DNA from: DOZZ01 sp963792655 | Lineage (GTDB): Bacteria > Acidobacteriota > Terriglobia > Bryobacterales > Bryobacteraceae | Reading direction: 5' to 3' | Assembly (NCBI GenBank): GCA_963792655.1 | Contig: CAWBWU010000003.1 | Location: 248,001-312,000 of the forward strand | Length of the DNA: 64,000 bases | In this document: positions 45,260-54,881 of the stretch, one piece after another | How positions within the stretch are numbered: the stretch's first letter is position 1 | Layout: every line of letters begins with the position of its first letter | Notes under the pieces: model-generated | What the model was told of the DNA's origin: nothing | What the model saw: only the letters and a program-made list of their open reading frames with translations | Databases searched by the model: none | Made by a program: the position numbers and the translations under genes

Positions 45260-46816
45260 TTGGCGATTGTTCCGCCCCTGGTCGCGTTGCGTGACGCGCG
45301 ACTGAAAAAAGCCGAAGCCTTGCGCGAACGCGGGCTCAATCCGTATCCTTCGCGCAGCGCGCGCACGGAATTCGCGCAGCCCATTCTCGATCACTTCGAG
45401 TCGATGGAGAACCAGCCTGTCACGGTCGCCGGACGTCTGATGTCCTGGCGCAAACAGGGTGGCATGGCGTTCGGTCACATCCAGGATGAAACGGGGCTGA
45501 TCCAAATCGTGCTGCGCCGCGCGTCGTTGCATCCGACGGATGCAGCCGCCGGCTTCCTTGGCTATGAAGACGTGTCGCTGCTCGATGTTGGCGACATCGT
45601 CGAAGTGCGCGGCACGGTAGGCAAGACGATGAAGGGCGAGATTTCGGTGATGGCCGATTCGCTCAAGATGCTCACCAAGAGCTTGCGGCCGCTGCCAGAG
45701 AAGTGGTCGGGCCTGAAGGATCGCGAGACCATTCTGCGCAAGCGGTATCTCGACATGATCGCCGCGCCCGAGAAGCGCGAACTTTACGCGCAAGTGTCGC
45801 GCATGATCTTCGCCGCGCGCGAATTTCTGTTTGGCCGCGGCTTCCTGGAATTTCAGACGCCTATCATTCAACCTCAGTACGGCGGCGGCACAGCGAAGCC
45901 ATTTCTCACGCACGTCAACGCGCTCGACGTCGACATGTACCTGTCGATCTCGCATGAGCTCTATCTCAAACGCTTGATCGCCGCAGGTTACGAGAAGGTG
46001 TTCACCATCAATCGTTACTTCAGAAACGAAGGCATCGATCGCAGCCATCATCCGGAGTTCTCGATGATCGAGACGATGACGGCGTATCAGAACTACGAGT
46101 ACAACATGGCGCTCGTAGAAGATCTGTTCCGTCACGTCGCGACGAAAGCTTTCGGCAAGACAGTCTTTCAAGTCCGCGGACATGCGGTCGACTTTGCGCA
46201 GCCGTGGCGGCGCATCTCGATGGTAGACGCCACGCGCGAAATCACCGGCATCGACTTCTCTACAATCACCCTCGATGAGGCCAATGCAAAGTTGAAAGAA
46301 CTTGGCGTGCACGAACAGCAGCACTCCATCGGCGAAGCGCTGGTGCGCGCATTTGAAGCCAAGGTGGAAGACACGCTCATTCAGCCGACGCTGGTGTACG
46401 GGCATCCCATCGAAATCTCGCCGCTCGCGAAGCCGATGGCGGAAGATCCGCGCTATGTGGAGCGCTTCGAAATCTTCATCGCCGGTATGGAGTGTGGCGA
46501 TAACTGGTCGGAGCAGAACGATCCGGTGCAGCTTTTCGAAACATGGAAGCGCGCGTTCAAGCCCGAGGACCGAGACTCAGGGGAGTTCCATCCGCTCGAC
46601 TACGACTTCCTCGAAGCCATGGACCACGGCATCCCGCCGACGACGGGCATCGGCCCCGGCATTGAGCGTATGGCGATGATCTTCACCGAGCAGCAGGATA
46701 TCTATGACGTCATCTTCTTCCCCATGATGAAGCCGCTGTTATCACAGGCAAACAAGGCGATCTACAACGTGCAGGACAGCAATCTCGAGGAAGAACAGGA
46801 AGAGCTCGCGACGTAA
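45260..46816 (+). CDS. lysS: Lysyl-tRNA synthetase, class II
   Basis: A 518-residue synthetase starting at TTG 45260, nine bases after AAAGGAGA. Residues about 55-150 are the OB-fold anticodon-binding domain (VTVAGRLMSWRKQGGMAFGH). Motif 2 is RNEGIDRSHHPEFSM and motif 3 is GIGPGIERMAMIF. The lysine pocket residues lie in HPLDYDFLEAMDHG. It charges tRNA-Lys. It follows P5C dehydrogenase by 30 bases and may be co-transcribed. Confidence 0.96.
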   Translation: MAIVPPLVALRDARLKKAEALRERGLNPYPSRSARTEFAQPILDHFESMENQPVTVAGRLMSWRKQGGMAFGHIQDETGLIQIVLRRASLHPTDAAAGFLGYEDVSLLDVGDIVEVRGTVGKTMKGEISVMADSLKMLTKSLRPLPEKWSGLKDRETILRKRYLDMIAAPEKRELYAQVSRMIFAAREFLFGRGFLEFQTPIIQPQYGGGTAKPFLTHVNALDVDMYLSISHELYLKRLIAAGYEKVFTINRYFRNEGIDRSHHPEFSMIETMTAYQNYEYNMALVEDLFRHVATKAFGKTVFQVRGHAVDFAQPWRRISMVDATREITGIDFSTITLDEANAKLKELGVHEQQHSIGEALVRAFEAKVEDTLIQPTLVYGHPIEISPLAKPMAEDPRYVERFEIFIAGMECGDNWSEQNDPVQLFETWKRAFKPEDRDSGEFHPLDYDFLEAMDHGIPPTTGIGPGIERMAMIFTEQQDIYDVIFFPMMKPLLSQANKAIYNVQDSNLEEEQEELAT

Positions 46817-46895
46817 CGCGCCTGAATTGTGTAATTGCATCCGGCGTGTCAGCCGCAGGTGGGTGAAGCGCGGCCGTGACGCTGCGAGCTGACGC

Positions 46896-47327
46896 TTACT
46901 GCTTTTCAACCTTCACCTGCGCCGTACCCATCTTCGTAAACGCAAGCTGCTCCGCAGCAGGTTCACTTACGCAGAGGATGCGCTCGGTACCGTTGCTGTG
47001 TCCGGTGATCGTCACGACAACTGTTTTCTTGTTGCCCAGGTTGGTGACCTTCACCTTAGTCCCGATTGGAAACGTCGGTGACGTTGCGCTCAGCCCTTCT
47101 TTCGGCGGTTCCGGTTCGCCGGGGAGCGCGACCTTCTGGCGATAGAAGCACGCCGTACCTGTGTCACCACCTGGCGTGATCGGCGTATTGTCGGCCTTCT
47201 TCGGAAAATCGGGCGTGACGTTGGCTTGCGCCACTTCCTGCGAACGCTTGTGACCGATCGGCGAGGGCTTCACGATGTCTTGCGCCAGTGCGATGAAACT
47301 GATTGCACACACGAACAGCAGCTTCAT
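46896..47327 (-). CDS. Exported double-psi-beta-barrel (RlpA-like) protein
   Basis: A 143-residue exported protein. Residues 1-15 are a short signal (MKLLFVCAISFIALAQ). The C-terminal half has FPIGTKVKVTNLGNKKTVVV, the pattern of RlpA-type DPBB domains, followed by ITGHSNGTERILCVSEPAAE. The aspartate needed for RlpA lytic transglycosylase activity is not obvious, so it may only bind peptidoglycan. It overlaps the PBP gene stop by four bases, which points to coupled expression. Confidence 0.72.
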   Translation of the reverse strand: MKLLFVCAISFIALAQDIVKPSPIGHKRSQEVAQANVTPDFPKKADNTPITPGGDTGTACFYRQKVALPGEPEPPKEGLSATSPTFPIGTKVKVTNLGNKKTVVVTITGHSNGTERILCVSEPAAEQLAFTKMGTAQVKVEKQ

Positions 47328-49663
47328 TTCTTCGCCTCCGTCGGTGGCTTCGGCGGGGGCTCGGCGATGATCGGAGTATTGAGCAATAGCAGATCGGGAT
47401 TCAACGCTGGCACATGGGAACAGACGCGCGTCGGTGCGGTGCCCGCTTCGAAGTACTCGGTGCGGCGCGACTGGCAGTCCGGCCCGGCTTTCAGCCCTGT
47501 AGTCGGATCGATGGTGACCTTGACCACTGTATCTGGCGGCCCGGGTAGTTTCGGCGGCGATTGGCGCAACTGGGTTGCGCGTTTCATGAACTCGGTCCAG
47601 ATCGGAAGCGCCGACTTCGCTCCTTCCAGATCCAGATCGCGATTGTCGTCGTAACCTACCCACACAATGCAGAGCAGATCGCCCGTGAAGCCCGCGAACC
47701 AGCCATCGCGCGATGTTCCTGTCTTGCCTGCGGCTTCCACGGTGAGACCGCGCGATTTCACGCTGGCCGCAGTGCCGCTGCGCAACACTTCTTCGAGCAT
47801 GTCCTGCATGATCCATGCTGTGGCGGTATCCAGGACACGCCGGTGCGCCGGCTTCGGCTTGTAAGCAATCTGGCCGGTATTGTTCAGCGCTTCGTTCAAA
47901 AAAGTGGGCTGCACATACTCGCCCTGATTCGCAAAGATCGTGTACGCGCCCGCCATCTCGAGCGGCGTTGCTTCGTACGCACCTAACGCGACAGCCGGCG
48001 TGGCTTGAATGTCTTTGTTGAGTCCAGCAGATTTCGCAAGACTCACGACTTGCCCGTAACCGATCTGTTCTGCGACGCGCACTGCCGCCACGTTCATCGA
48101 TTTCGCCAGCGCATTACGGAACGTCACGCGGCCGTGGAACTCTTCACCGAAATTGCCGGGTTGATAAACATCGTTACCAAAGCGGAATGTTGCCGGCTCA
48201 TCGACTACGGTCGAAGCAGGCGTGAACCGTGCAGGCTTACCGTCGCGCCCCGGTGAGAGCGCAGCCGCATAAACAAAGGGTTTGAATACCGATCCGGGCT
48301 GCCGCTTCGCAAGCAGATGGTTGACCTGGCTCGTACTGAAGTTTCGGCCTCCGACAGCCGCGAGCACTGCTCCGGTGTGCGGATCGAGCGCGATCAACGC
48401 AGCCTGCGGGCGTACGCCGTCATCACCTTTGCGAGCCACGAGCTTATCGACACCCGGCATGCCAAGTTGCACGGCGTCAATCGCGGCCTTCTGCAGGTCG
48501 GGATCAAGCGTCGTGTAGATTCGAGACACACTGGCGCGCGATTCGCCAAGATGCGCCTGCAACTCTGCGTTCGCCAACGAAAGGAAGTAAGGCGAGCCGC
48601 TGCCATCCGTTTGCGGCGGCGCGAGCACGACCGGCGCTTCCGACGCCGCTTGTTGTTGCGCGGCGGTGATGAAACCGTTCTGCTGCATTTGCGCGAGCAC
48701 CACATCACGCCGCTCGGTCGCGCGTTCCAGGTGATTCACTGGATCGAAGTAACTGGGCCGCTGCACGATCCCGGCCAGCAGCGCCGCTTCGGGCAGCGTG
48801 AGCTGCGAAAGATCTTTGCGAAAGAAAACATGAGCTGCTTCGCCGAAGCCCTGTATGGTGAAACCGTAGTGCCGCCCCAGGTAAACCTGATTGGCGTAGA
48901 GCTCGAAGATGCGTTCCTTCGATAGCTTCTGCTCCAGCACCAGCGTGATGATCAGTTCGTTCGCTTTGCGCCGCCAGTTTTTCGCGGAGTCAAGATACAG
49001 GTTGCGAGCCAACTGCATGGTGAGCGTCGAGCCGCCCTGCTCTTTGCGGGCAGACTTGATATCGACGTAAGCCGACTTCATCAGCCGCAGCGGATCGAAG
49101 CCGACATGTTCGAAGAAATGCTTGTCTTCAATGGCCAGCAGCGCATTTACCAGCACCTTCGGCACGTCTCGAAATGTGACCAGACGCCGCTTGCCGCTGC
49201 TGCCTTCGTTCACCGTCGCAATCGTCTGAGGTTCCAGCGAATATGAGTCGATCGGCTCATTGCTGCCCGGTTTCACGATGTCCTGCACTTTGCCATCGCG
49301 AAAGTGAATGAGGGCCGGTTCCGCGCGGAAGTACGACTGCGTACCGGGATGAATCTCAATGCTGTCCGCGGTAACGCGGTAATAGCCCATCCCCGCTGCA
49401 TCGCTCTGGCCGTAGCCACTCAGGCCCAATTGCTCGGCGACCGCGGCAGGCGTGAGAACATCGCCCGCTTCCAAACTATGCGGCTGCGAAAAGATAGCAA
49501 CGGCTCCGGCGTAGGGTCCTTGCGCTAACTTCTGGTCCACAATGCGCGAGTACGTAACATAAACCCAAGCCACCCCAGCGCAAATGGCCACGAGCAGGCC
49601 GAGCAGAATTTTTGTGCGCAGTCGAATGGAAGATAGGTAGGCGGTTACTTGGGAAAATTGCAT
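47324..49663 (-). CDS. Class A penicillin-binding protein (PBP1b-type transglycosylase/transpeptidase)
   Basis: A 779-residue bifunctional wall synthase. A membrane helix is at 17-39. A UB2H-like segment (about 60-130) points to the PBP1b subclass. The glycosyltransferase shows AIEDKHFFEH (E179) and EQGGSTLTMQLARN. The transpeptidase has S458-VFK, S522-MN and KTG (647-649). It polymerises and crosslinks peptidoglycan. A perfect hairpin lies just upstream of the start, and the DPBB gene follows with an ATGA overlap. Confidence 0.93.
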   Translation of the reverse strand: MQFSQVTAYLSSIRLRTKILLGLLVAICAGVAWVYVTYSRIVDQKLAQGPYAGAVAIFSQPHSLEAGDVLTPAAVAEQLGLSGYGQSDAAGMGYYRVTADSIEIHPGTQSYFRAEPALIHFRDGKVQDIVKPGSNEPIDSYSLEPQTIATVNEGSSGKRRLVTFRDVPKVLVNALLAIEDKHFFEHVGFDPLRLMKSAYVDIKSARKEQGGSTLTMQLARNLYLDSAKNWRRKANELIITLVLEQKLSKERIFELYANQVYLGRHYGFTIQGFGEAAHVFFRKDLSQLTLPEAALLAGIVQRPSYFDPVNHLERATERRDVVLAQMQQNGFITAAQQQAASEAPVVLAPPQTDGSGSPYFLSLANAELQAHLGESRASVSRIYTTLDPDLQKAAIDAVQLGMPGVDKLVARKGDDGVRPQAALIALDPHTGAVLAAVGGRNFSTSQVNHLLAKRQPGSVFKPFVYAAALSPGRDGKPARFTPASTVVDEPATFRFGNDVYQPGNFGEEFHGRVTFRNALAKSMNVAAVRVAEQIGYGQVVSLAKSAGLNKDIQATPAVALGAYEATPLEMAGAYTIFANQGEYVQPTFLNEALNNTGQIAYKPKPAHRRVLDTATAWIMQDMLEEVLRSGTAASVKSRGLTVEAAGKTGTSRDGWFAGFTGDLLCIVWVGYDDNRDLDLEGAKSALPIWTEFMKRATQLRQSPPKLPGPPDTVVKVTIDPTTGLKAGPDCQSRRTEYFEAGTAPTRVCSHVPALNPDLLLLNTPIIAEPPPKPPTEAKK

Positions 49664-49671
49664 GCTTAAGC

Positions 49672-49689
49672 GAGGAGCGACTGCTCCTC
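49672..49689 (-). promoter_or_regulatory. Short perfect hairpin just upstream of the PBP start
   Basis: GAGGAGC-AGTC-GCTCCTC (reverse strand) is a seven-base perfect stem, ending nine bases before the PBP ATG. It contains the only GAGGAG near this start, so it could limit translation when folded. A six-base palindrome GCTTAAGC lies between it and the ATG. The reading is speculative. Confidence 0.3.
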
Positions 49690-49758
49690 TTATTGTAGTG
49701 TGCGGGGCCGCAGGCCGCAGGGTTGAATCTTCGAATTACAAACGTAAACTGATCGCGC

Positions 49759-51084
49759 TTAGCGTGCGTTTACTCGGACTGCGGCCTTGCCTCGAAGACC
49801 TTTCAGATAAAGCGTTCCTGCAACGTCAGCCGCTATCTCCGTCATGTCCTCGTCCTCCACTTCGACATGAAATGCGGCACGTGGGGTTTCGCCCAGGATG
49901 AAAACGTCATTTACCGGCTTGGCAGGCGCCTGGAACTGCCGCGTCGCATTGCCCAGAACTAAGGTGTCTTCCAGTTCGATGGGCTCTTTGATGGAGGCCG
50001 GATCTACCGCCGCCACAGATCCTTTCTGGAAAATCTGCAACTGCTTATCGAACAGCCCAAGCCACGTTGCATCGTCCTCCCAGGAGCTGCGGATGAACAG
50101 GGCACCCGTACGGTCGTCGTGATAGGCGAGAGGCACCAGGTAGTAGCTGAGGCCCGGCTGATAGGGATTGGCCCACATCATTTCGTATGGAATGCCGAAG
50201 GCGCCGCGCATCAGAAAACGATCGTTCATCAGCCATCCTTGCAGCACCTGCGTTTCGGGAGCGTTGGAATCCAGCGCCACCATGCTGAGCTCAGCGGCGC
50301 GAGAGAGTGCCGCTTCATGCAAGTCGGGCTCACCCACTTTCGAAATCGGAATGCGGTATTCGTTTTCGGCCGCGGGGAAAGACGCGGGGTAATGCGAGAT
50401 TAAGTGAAAGATCGGGAACTCTTTGAAATACCCGGCCGCACTTTCGCGCAGATCGGCGTTGAGGTTGTCGCGCACGGCATGAAAGAGTTCCCACATCGCC
50501 AGTGCATCCTCGCGTGCGATGGTGGGCTGCTGTTTGATGCGAGGCAGAAACTGCTGTTCGACGACGCTGCGCAGAGCCCTTTGTGAAATCTCCGGCGCGT
50601 CGGAGGCGAGCGCGATGGCGGCAAGCGCCTGGTCGCGCATCTTGCTAATGCTTTGGTTCGCGGAGTTGCCGGGCTGATTCAGTGCCTTGGTCAGTTTGGC
50701 CGCGATGGTGTTCTTTTCGTCTGCGCTCATCGCATCCTGGCACCAGTCGTAAACCAGGGCGAGCTGCCGGACGTCGGTTCCCTGCCCCGTTGCCCACGCG
50801 ATGGCGCGCTTCGCGGTAGCGCCATCATTGGTGATCTTGTAATAGAGCGCGCCGGCAAACCCCGGCTCCGCCATCGCGACCTGCCCCGCCATCAATCGCT
50901 CGAACTGATCCCACCGCAGCGACTTTCGCTCCCGCTCACGTCTGAGTAATCGCAGCCGTTGCGGGCGCAAGAAGAGGCGCGGCGCTTCGGTGTAGATGAC
51001 GTAGGACTCGGGCACCGTTTGAGCAGCCGCCGGCCAGCAACTCAAGACGATTGCAATCAAGGGAACCAGGGCGGCCGGGCGCAT
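49759..51084 (-). CDS. Exported protein of unknown function (possible alpha/alpha-toroid plus beta-sandwich)
   Basis: A 441-residue protein with a Sec signal (1-21, ending AAAQ). Helix-rich residues about 40-290 (LRPQRLRLLRRERERKSLRW, KRAIAWATGQG) precede a beta-rich region with RSSWEDDATWLGLFDKQ. This order is like heparinase II/III and related polysaccharide lyases, but no catalytic residues could be assigned. A role in polysaccharide breakdown is a guess. Confidence 0.65.
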   Translation of the reverse strand: MRPAALVPLIAIVLSCWPAAAQTVPESYVIYTEAPRLFLRPQRLRLLRRERERKSLRWDQFERLMAGQVAMAEPGFAGALYYKITNDGATAKRAIAWATGQGTDVRQLALVYDWCQDAMSADEKNTIAAKLTKALNQPGNSANQSISKMRDQALAAIALASDAPEISQRALRSVVEQQFLPRIKQQPTIAREDALAMWELFHAVRDNLNADLRESAAGYFKEFPIFHLISHYPASFPAAENEYRIPISKVGEPDLHEAALSRAAELSMVALDSNAPETQVLQGWLMNDRFLMRGAFGIPYEMMWANPYQPGLSYYLVPLAYHDDRTGALFIRSSWEDDATWLGLFDKQLQIFQKGSVAAVDPASIKEPIELEDTLVLGNATRQFQAPAKPVNDVFILGETPRAAFHVEVEDEDMTEIAADVAGTLYLKGLRGKAAVRVNAR

Positions 51085-51374
51085 TGCCCGATTGTGTCAT
51101 AGCGACACAGGGGATACCTCGCGTTCGCCAACACCCGCGTTAAGAACCGCCTTTTGGTGTTGATGGCGTAAGACTTAGAGTCCTTCGCAATGGCCTGCTA
51201 ACTGCCCTTCACGGATGCGAATCGGAGAAGTACTTTCCAACCTGCCCTCTGCTGCAACGGACAGGCGATCGGGTAGCGGGTCAGAAACAGCGTGCTTTCG
51301 GGGTACGAGGTTTGCTTCAGGGAATACCCGCTATTCCAGGCGCTTGCGAGTTGCAGACAGAGGGGTTTTTTTTG
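51085..51374. other. Intergenic region
   Basis: About 290 bases upstream of the unknown exported protein and downstream of the Cys-rich protein, both on the reverse strand. Open frames here have no family resemblance. A run of T bases (TTTTTTTT) near 51366 could belong to a terminator of the forward strand, but no stable stem precedes it. Confidence 0.35.
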
Positions 51375-51653
51375 CTACCAGCTCACGGTGCCCGTGCGCG
51401 GCACCTCATCCAGATTCTTCAGATACAGCGTGTGGCATCGCTCGCAGCGATACACGTCGTCCCAACCCTCAAAATTTCGTAGCTCCTCAGTCGGCCCATA
51501 CCAGCGCTTGAGGTGTCCCATGCACATCTTGCCTTTGGCATTCAGCTCATTGCAGGCGCGCATACGCAGCATCCGGCGCTTGACCTTCGTGCCATCCGCG
51601 AGCGTGGAGAGCAGCGGTGCTTCCGGAGGCGGCTGGTGGGGGCGAGGAAACAT
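51375..51653 (-). CDS. Small Cys4 (zinc-ribbon-like) conserved protein
   Basis: A 92-residue protein with four cysteines at 34, 44, 70 and 73 (ACNELNAKGKMC and YRCERC), consistent with one zinc site. MGHLKRWYGPTEELR and LYLKNLDEVPRTGTV are the other conserved-looking stretches. There is no signal peptide. It resembles small conserved proteins I associate with Acidobacteria. The function is unknown. Confidence 0.6.
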   Translation of the reverse strand: MFPRPHQPPPEAPLLSTLADGTKVKRRMLRMRACNELNAKGKMCMGHLKRWYGPTEELRNFEGWDDVYRCERCHTLYLKNLDEVPRTGTVSW

Positions 51654-51691
51654 TCTTGGTTCAGGGTAACGCTAGAGGGCAAAGGCCCCGG

Positions 51692-52567
51692 TCAAACGGT
51701 TACGGCCGTGCGGGCGTTGGCTACGTACTGATCTCGATACGCGGCGAATGCATCGGCCAGGCGTGAACGTACATCAGACCGCGGCTGGAGAATGTTTTGG
51801 TCAATGCGTGATACTTCGAGTAAGTCGCGCGTCGTCGACGTGATGAAGACTTGATCGGCCGAAAGTAAGTCTGCCGGATGGAGAACTCGCTCCGTTATCG
51901 TGATGCCGGGCACGTGGATATCTTCGAGTAACACCTGGCGCGTGACGCCGGGCAGACAGCCGGAGCTGAGGGGTGGCGTTGTGACCTGGGTACCGTTCAC
52001 GACGAAGATGTTGGCCGACGTGCACTCGGCCACTTCGCCGCGTTCATTCAGCAGCAGCATCTCGTTGAAGCCTTTCTGCTGCGCGCGTTCTGCCCACGTC
52101 AGGTTCTGAGCCCACGACAGAATTTTGGCCCCGGCAAATTCGTTTGCTGCGTGACGCGCGTCGGGTTGCGTCATCAACGCGGTACTCGCGCCCCACTGCT
52201 TCAGACCGGACGTCAGTGCGATGACGTCACTCGCCTCACCGGTTGGTGAAGGACCTTCCCACAGGCCGCCACCGTTGCGCACGATCACGACGCGCAGCGT
52301 GGCGTTCGGTGCTTGATTGGCTTCGATCAGTTGCAGCAGCCAGCCGTGTACCTGGTCGCGATCTTGCGTCATGGGCACGTGCATGCGCTCGGCATCGCGC
52401 GCCATGCGAAGCCAGTGGCGTTCAAATTCGAACAGCACGCCGTCCTGTACGCGCAACGTCGAAAAGACTCCCCAACCGGCGAGCAGACCAAGCTGGCCGG
52501 GGCTCATCATGCGCTCACCTGCAGGCAACACGCGGGCATTTTGCAGCACATACGGGTGAATCGCCAT
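51692..52567 (-). CDS. Class IV PLP aminotransferase (aminodeoxychorismate lyase / branched-chain aminotransferase-like)
   Basis: A 291-residue fold-type IV PLP enzyme. The start is GLLAGWGVFSTLRV (glycine-rich with E/R pair), and the PLP lysine lies in GAKILSWAQN. MLLLNERGEVAECTSANIF is the classical C-terminal signature, followed by PPLSSGCLPGVTRQVLLED. The size and the GVF(S/E)TLR block favour aminodeoxychorismate lyase (PabC, folate) over IlvE, but substrate choice is uncertain. It diverges from thiO by about 45 bases. Confidence 0.85.
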   Translation of the reverse strand: MAIHPYVLQNARVLPAGERMMSPGQLGLLAGWGVFSTLRVQDGVLFEFERHWLRMARDAERMHVPMTQDRDQVHGWLLQLIEANQAPNATLRVVIVRNGGGLWEGPSPTGEASDVIALTSGLKQWGASTALMTQPDARHAANEFAGAKILSWAQNLTWAERAQQKGFNEMLLLNERGEVAECTSANIFVVNGTQVTTPPLSSGCLPGVTRQVLLEDIHVPGITITERVLHPADLLSADQVFITSTTRDLLEVSRIDQNILQPRSDVRSRLADAFAAYRDQYVANARTAVTV

Positions 52568-52611
52568 GGCTTCAATTATGTCGCGGCGAAGCACGCCCAT
52601 ACAATCGAGGA

Positions 52612-53673
52612 GTGAGGGTTGTGATTGCAGGCGGCGGCGTTATCGGGTTGTCGCTCGCCTGGCGTTTGAGCCAGAAAAATGTAGCGGTGACGGTGATTGA
52701 CGCTGGACGTGCGGGCGGCGAAGCCAGTTGGGCTGCGGCCGGAATGCTCGCGCCGGGTGGAGAGATGGCCCGCGAAAATGATTGGACGCGGTTCACGCTC
52801 GAGAGCCATCGCGCGTATGCCGCCTTCACGGCCGAGTTGGCTGAAGAGAGTGGCATCGACCCGGAGTATCGCGTCTGCGGTGCGATTCAACTGGCTGACA
52901 CGGATTCAGAGTGGCAGCGCATGACGGTGCGAGCGGCGTTACAACAACGCATGGGCATCGCGTCGGAGATTTTCGATTCATCGCAACTCCGCTCCGTAGT
53001 GCCCGGTCTTGCGGAAGGCGATTGGCGCGGGCGTTACTATGCCGGTGACGCGCTGGTAAATCCCCGGCGTCTGACGCAGGCGTTGCGCACCGCGTGTGAA
53101 AAGCGCGGCGTCGAGATCATCGAGCAGACAGCGGTGCTCCGCATTTCGCGCGATCACGTTGATACCGCGTCGCAAGCATTTCCGATGGACGCAGCGATCA
53201 TTGCAGCAGGCGCGTGGAGCGGAAACATTGCGCTCGCGGAACCGCGGCCCGTGACACGTCCGATTCGCGGCCACCTGAACGGATATCAACTGCCGCCGGG
53301 AACGCTTGCGCCAATCGTCCGGCACGGCCACACTTACCTGCTGCAACGCGCGAGCGGTTTAGTGATCGCCGGAAGTTCAGAGGAACGCGTGGGTTTTGAT
53401 CGCAACATCGATCCAGCGCTCGCGCAAAGCATTCATCAGCGTGCCGTGCGTATCCTGCCGCAACTTGCTCATCTGCGCCACGAGACCTGGATCGGCTTCC
53501 GCCCCGGAACAGCAAGCGGCCATCCCGTTTTGCGGCGCGCGGGCGAACGTGTCTGGCTCGCGTACGGCCACTATCGCAACGGGATCCTGCAAGCGCCAGG
53601 AACGGCCAGCCGCATTGCAAGCGAGATGCTGGATTGCCGCAACGCGCTGGTTACTTCGCCGTCGGCTGCTTAG
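52612..53673 (+). CDS. thiO: Glycine oxidase ThiO
   Basis: About 353 residues. The FAD-binding motif is VIAGGGVIGLSLAWRL at the N-terminus, followed by GGEASWAAAGMLAP. The end has ETWIGFRPGTASGHPVL and YGHYRNGILQAP, both diagnostic of ThiO. It makes the glycine imine used by ThiG in thiamine synthesis. Start choice is unclear: GTG 52612 keeps the first strand, while GTG 52621 has GAGGAG at ideal spacing. Its last 23 bases overlap a convergent gene. Confidence 0.92.
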   Translation: MRVVIAGGGVIGLSLAWRLSQKNVAVTVIDAGRAGGEASWAAAGMLAPGGEMARENDWTRFTLESHRAYAAFTAELAEESGIDPEYRVCGAIQLADTDSEWQRMTVRAALQQRMGIASEIFDSSQLRSVVPGLAEGDWRGRYYAGDALVNPRRLTQALRTACEKRGVEIIEQTAVLRISRDHVDTASQAFPMDAAIIAAGAWSGNIALAEPRPVTRPIRGHLNGYQLPPGTLAPIVRHGHTYLLQRASGLVIAGSSEERVGFDRNIDPALAQSIHQRAVRILPQLAHLRHETWIGFRPGTASGHPVLRRAGERVWLAYGHYRNGILQAPGTASRIASEMLDCRNALVTSPSAA

Positions 53674-54253
53674 CGTCGGCGCGTGCACGGCGCATCTCCG
53701 AAGCCAGATCGTGCGCGATCTTGTCCGCCACATCAGCACTCGATCCTCGGAACTTTGCCCCGCGGCTCTCTTGCGACGTGGCCCACAAGACGTCGCCATC
53801 GCGATTGACCAGCCGGACCGCCGCGAGCGCTTCATGCACGCGTTCCGTGTTGCGCGAGTGCTCTGTTTCTCCGATGCTCAGCCCCGTGCTCTTGTTTGCA
53901 CTGCCGCCGTAGTAGCCGCTATGTCCGTCGGAGGCTTGGGCGTGAGCGTTGATGCTATCGTTCGACTCGTGCTCTTCCTGGTAGATCAGGTCGCTCGCCG
54001 TGCCGCGTAAGATCGCATCCGCACGCTCTTCGGTATCGGTCACGATGAAGAGATGCTGCCGCGCGAACGTTGCGGCAAGCATATCGTGAATCTCGTCGGC
54101 GCCTAACGCCGGCCCGAGGTGATCGATGAAGACGCGCTGCACTGTCGCCAGTGTTGCCGGCTCACGCTCGGGAGCTTTCTTCTCTTCTTCTTTGTCAGGC
54201 TCGGCCGCACGCAGAACAGTTACGGCGAGCAGACTGGCAAACAGCAGCCTCAT
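53651..54253 (-). CDS. Exported protein of unknown function
   Basis: A 200-residue protein with a Sec signal (1-16). An acidic/basic linker (KEEEKKAPERE) follows. The body has VQRVFIDHLGPALGADEIHD, then VTDTEERADAILRGTASDL and RLVNRDGDVLWATSQES, a pattern close to CsgG/DUF4136-like envelope proteins. A Ser/Gly/His-rich central loop is likely flexible. It overlaps the upstream gene by four bases and the convergent thiO by 23 bases. Confidence 0.65.
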   Translation of the reverse strand: MRLLFASLLAVTVLRAAEPDKEEEKKAPEREPATLATVQRVFIDHLGPALGADEIHDMLAATFARQHLFIVTDTEERADAILRGTASDLIYQEEHESNDSINAHAQASDGHSGYYGGSANKSTGLSIGETEHSRNTERVHEALAAVRLVNRDGDVLWATSQESRGAKFRGSSADVADKIAHDLASEMRRARADAKQPTAK

Positions 54254-54717
54254 CCCTTGCCTGCCTTGCGCGCTTCGTCGTCCTGATACTCCACTTTGCG
54301 TCCGGTTCGCGCTTCGAGACCCACCAGCACGGAACGCACGTCGCCACTGCTGACCTGAAACACCATCGCCTGCTGGCGGCCTTCACTATCGCTGTAGCCA
54401 ACGGTCACGAAGTGCGCGCGTTTCTTGGCGAGCAGGAGCAACGGCGAGATCAACACCGCCTCTACATAACGGCGGTTCACGCGTTGGCCGTACTCGATCA
54501 AGTTCACGTCGCGGTAGGGCACGCGAATGACGGTGTCGCGCACGGCGAAATGCAGTTCATCGCCTTCAGCGACGTCGAGCACTCCACCTGATTTCGCGGG
54601 GACGCTGCTGACCGTCCCACCGATATATTGCACATGGCTTCCGGCGTCACGAGCCTGTAGCAGAGGCAGCCCGGCGATGGCGCACACGCAGAGCGCTTGC
54701 CGGAATCGATTGATCAT
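54250..54717 (-). CDS. Exported protein of unknown function, coupled to the next gene
   Basis: A 155-residue protein with an N-terminal signal (residues 5-22). The domain has YIGGTVSSVPAKSGGVLDV, then VPYRDVNLIEYGQRVNRRYV and LLLAKKRAHFVTVGYSD; the layout is that of a small beta-barrel followed by a hydrophobic segment. I have a sense of similar proteins in Acidobacteria but cannot name a family. An ATGA overlap links it to the next exported protein. Confidence 0.62.
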   Translation of the reverse strand: MINRFRQALCVCAIAGLPLLQARDAGSHVQYIGGTVSSVPAKSGGVLDVAEGDELHFAVRDTVIRVPYRDVNLIEYGQRVNRRYVEAVLISPLLLLAKKRAHFVTVGYSDSEGRQQAMVFQVSSGDVRSVLVGLEARTGRKVEYQDDEARKAGKG

Positions 54718-54881
54718 GGTGTACTAAGTGTGATCTTTCGTACGAGGCTTGACCATTCCCCGACTTCTCACGCCGGAGTACCACCGCCGCTTTACAGAGC
54801 TGACGGTTCTTTACATCATCCTGACGAGACCCGGGCAACCAGCTACGCGCACCTAACGTCGACCGATCCAAGGCATACATA

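Noticed and set aside
45026..46405. A 459-codon reverse frame across P5C dehydrogenase and lysS
   Set aside because: It is antisense to two well-conserved enzymes and shows no family motif.
51360..51375. T-run near 51366 as a terminator
   Set aside because: No stable GC-rich stem precedes the run on the strand where it could act.
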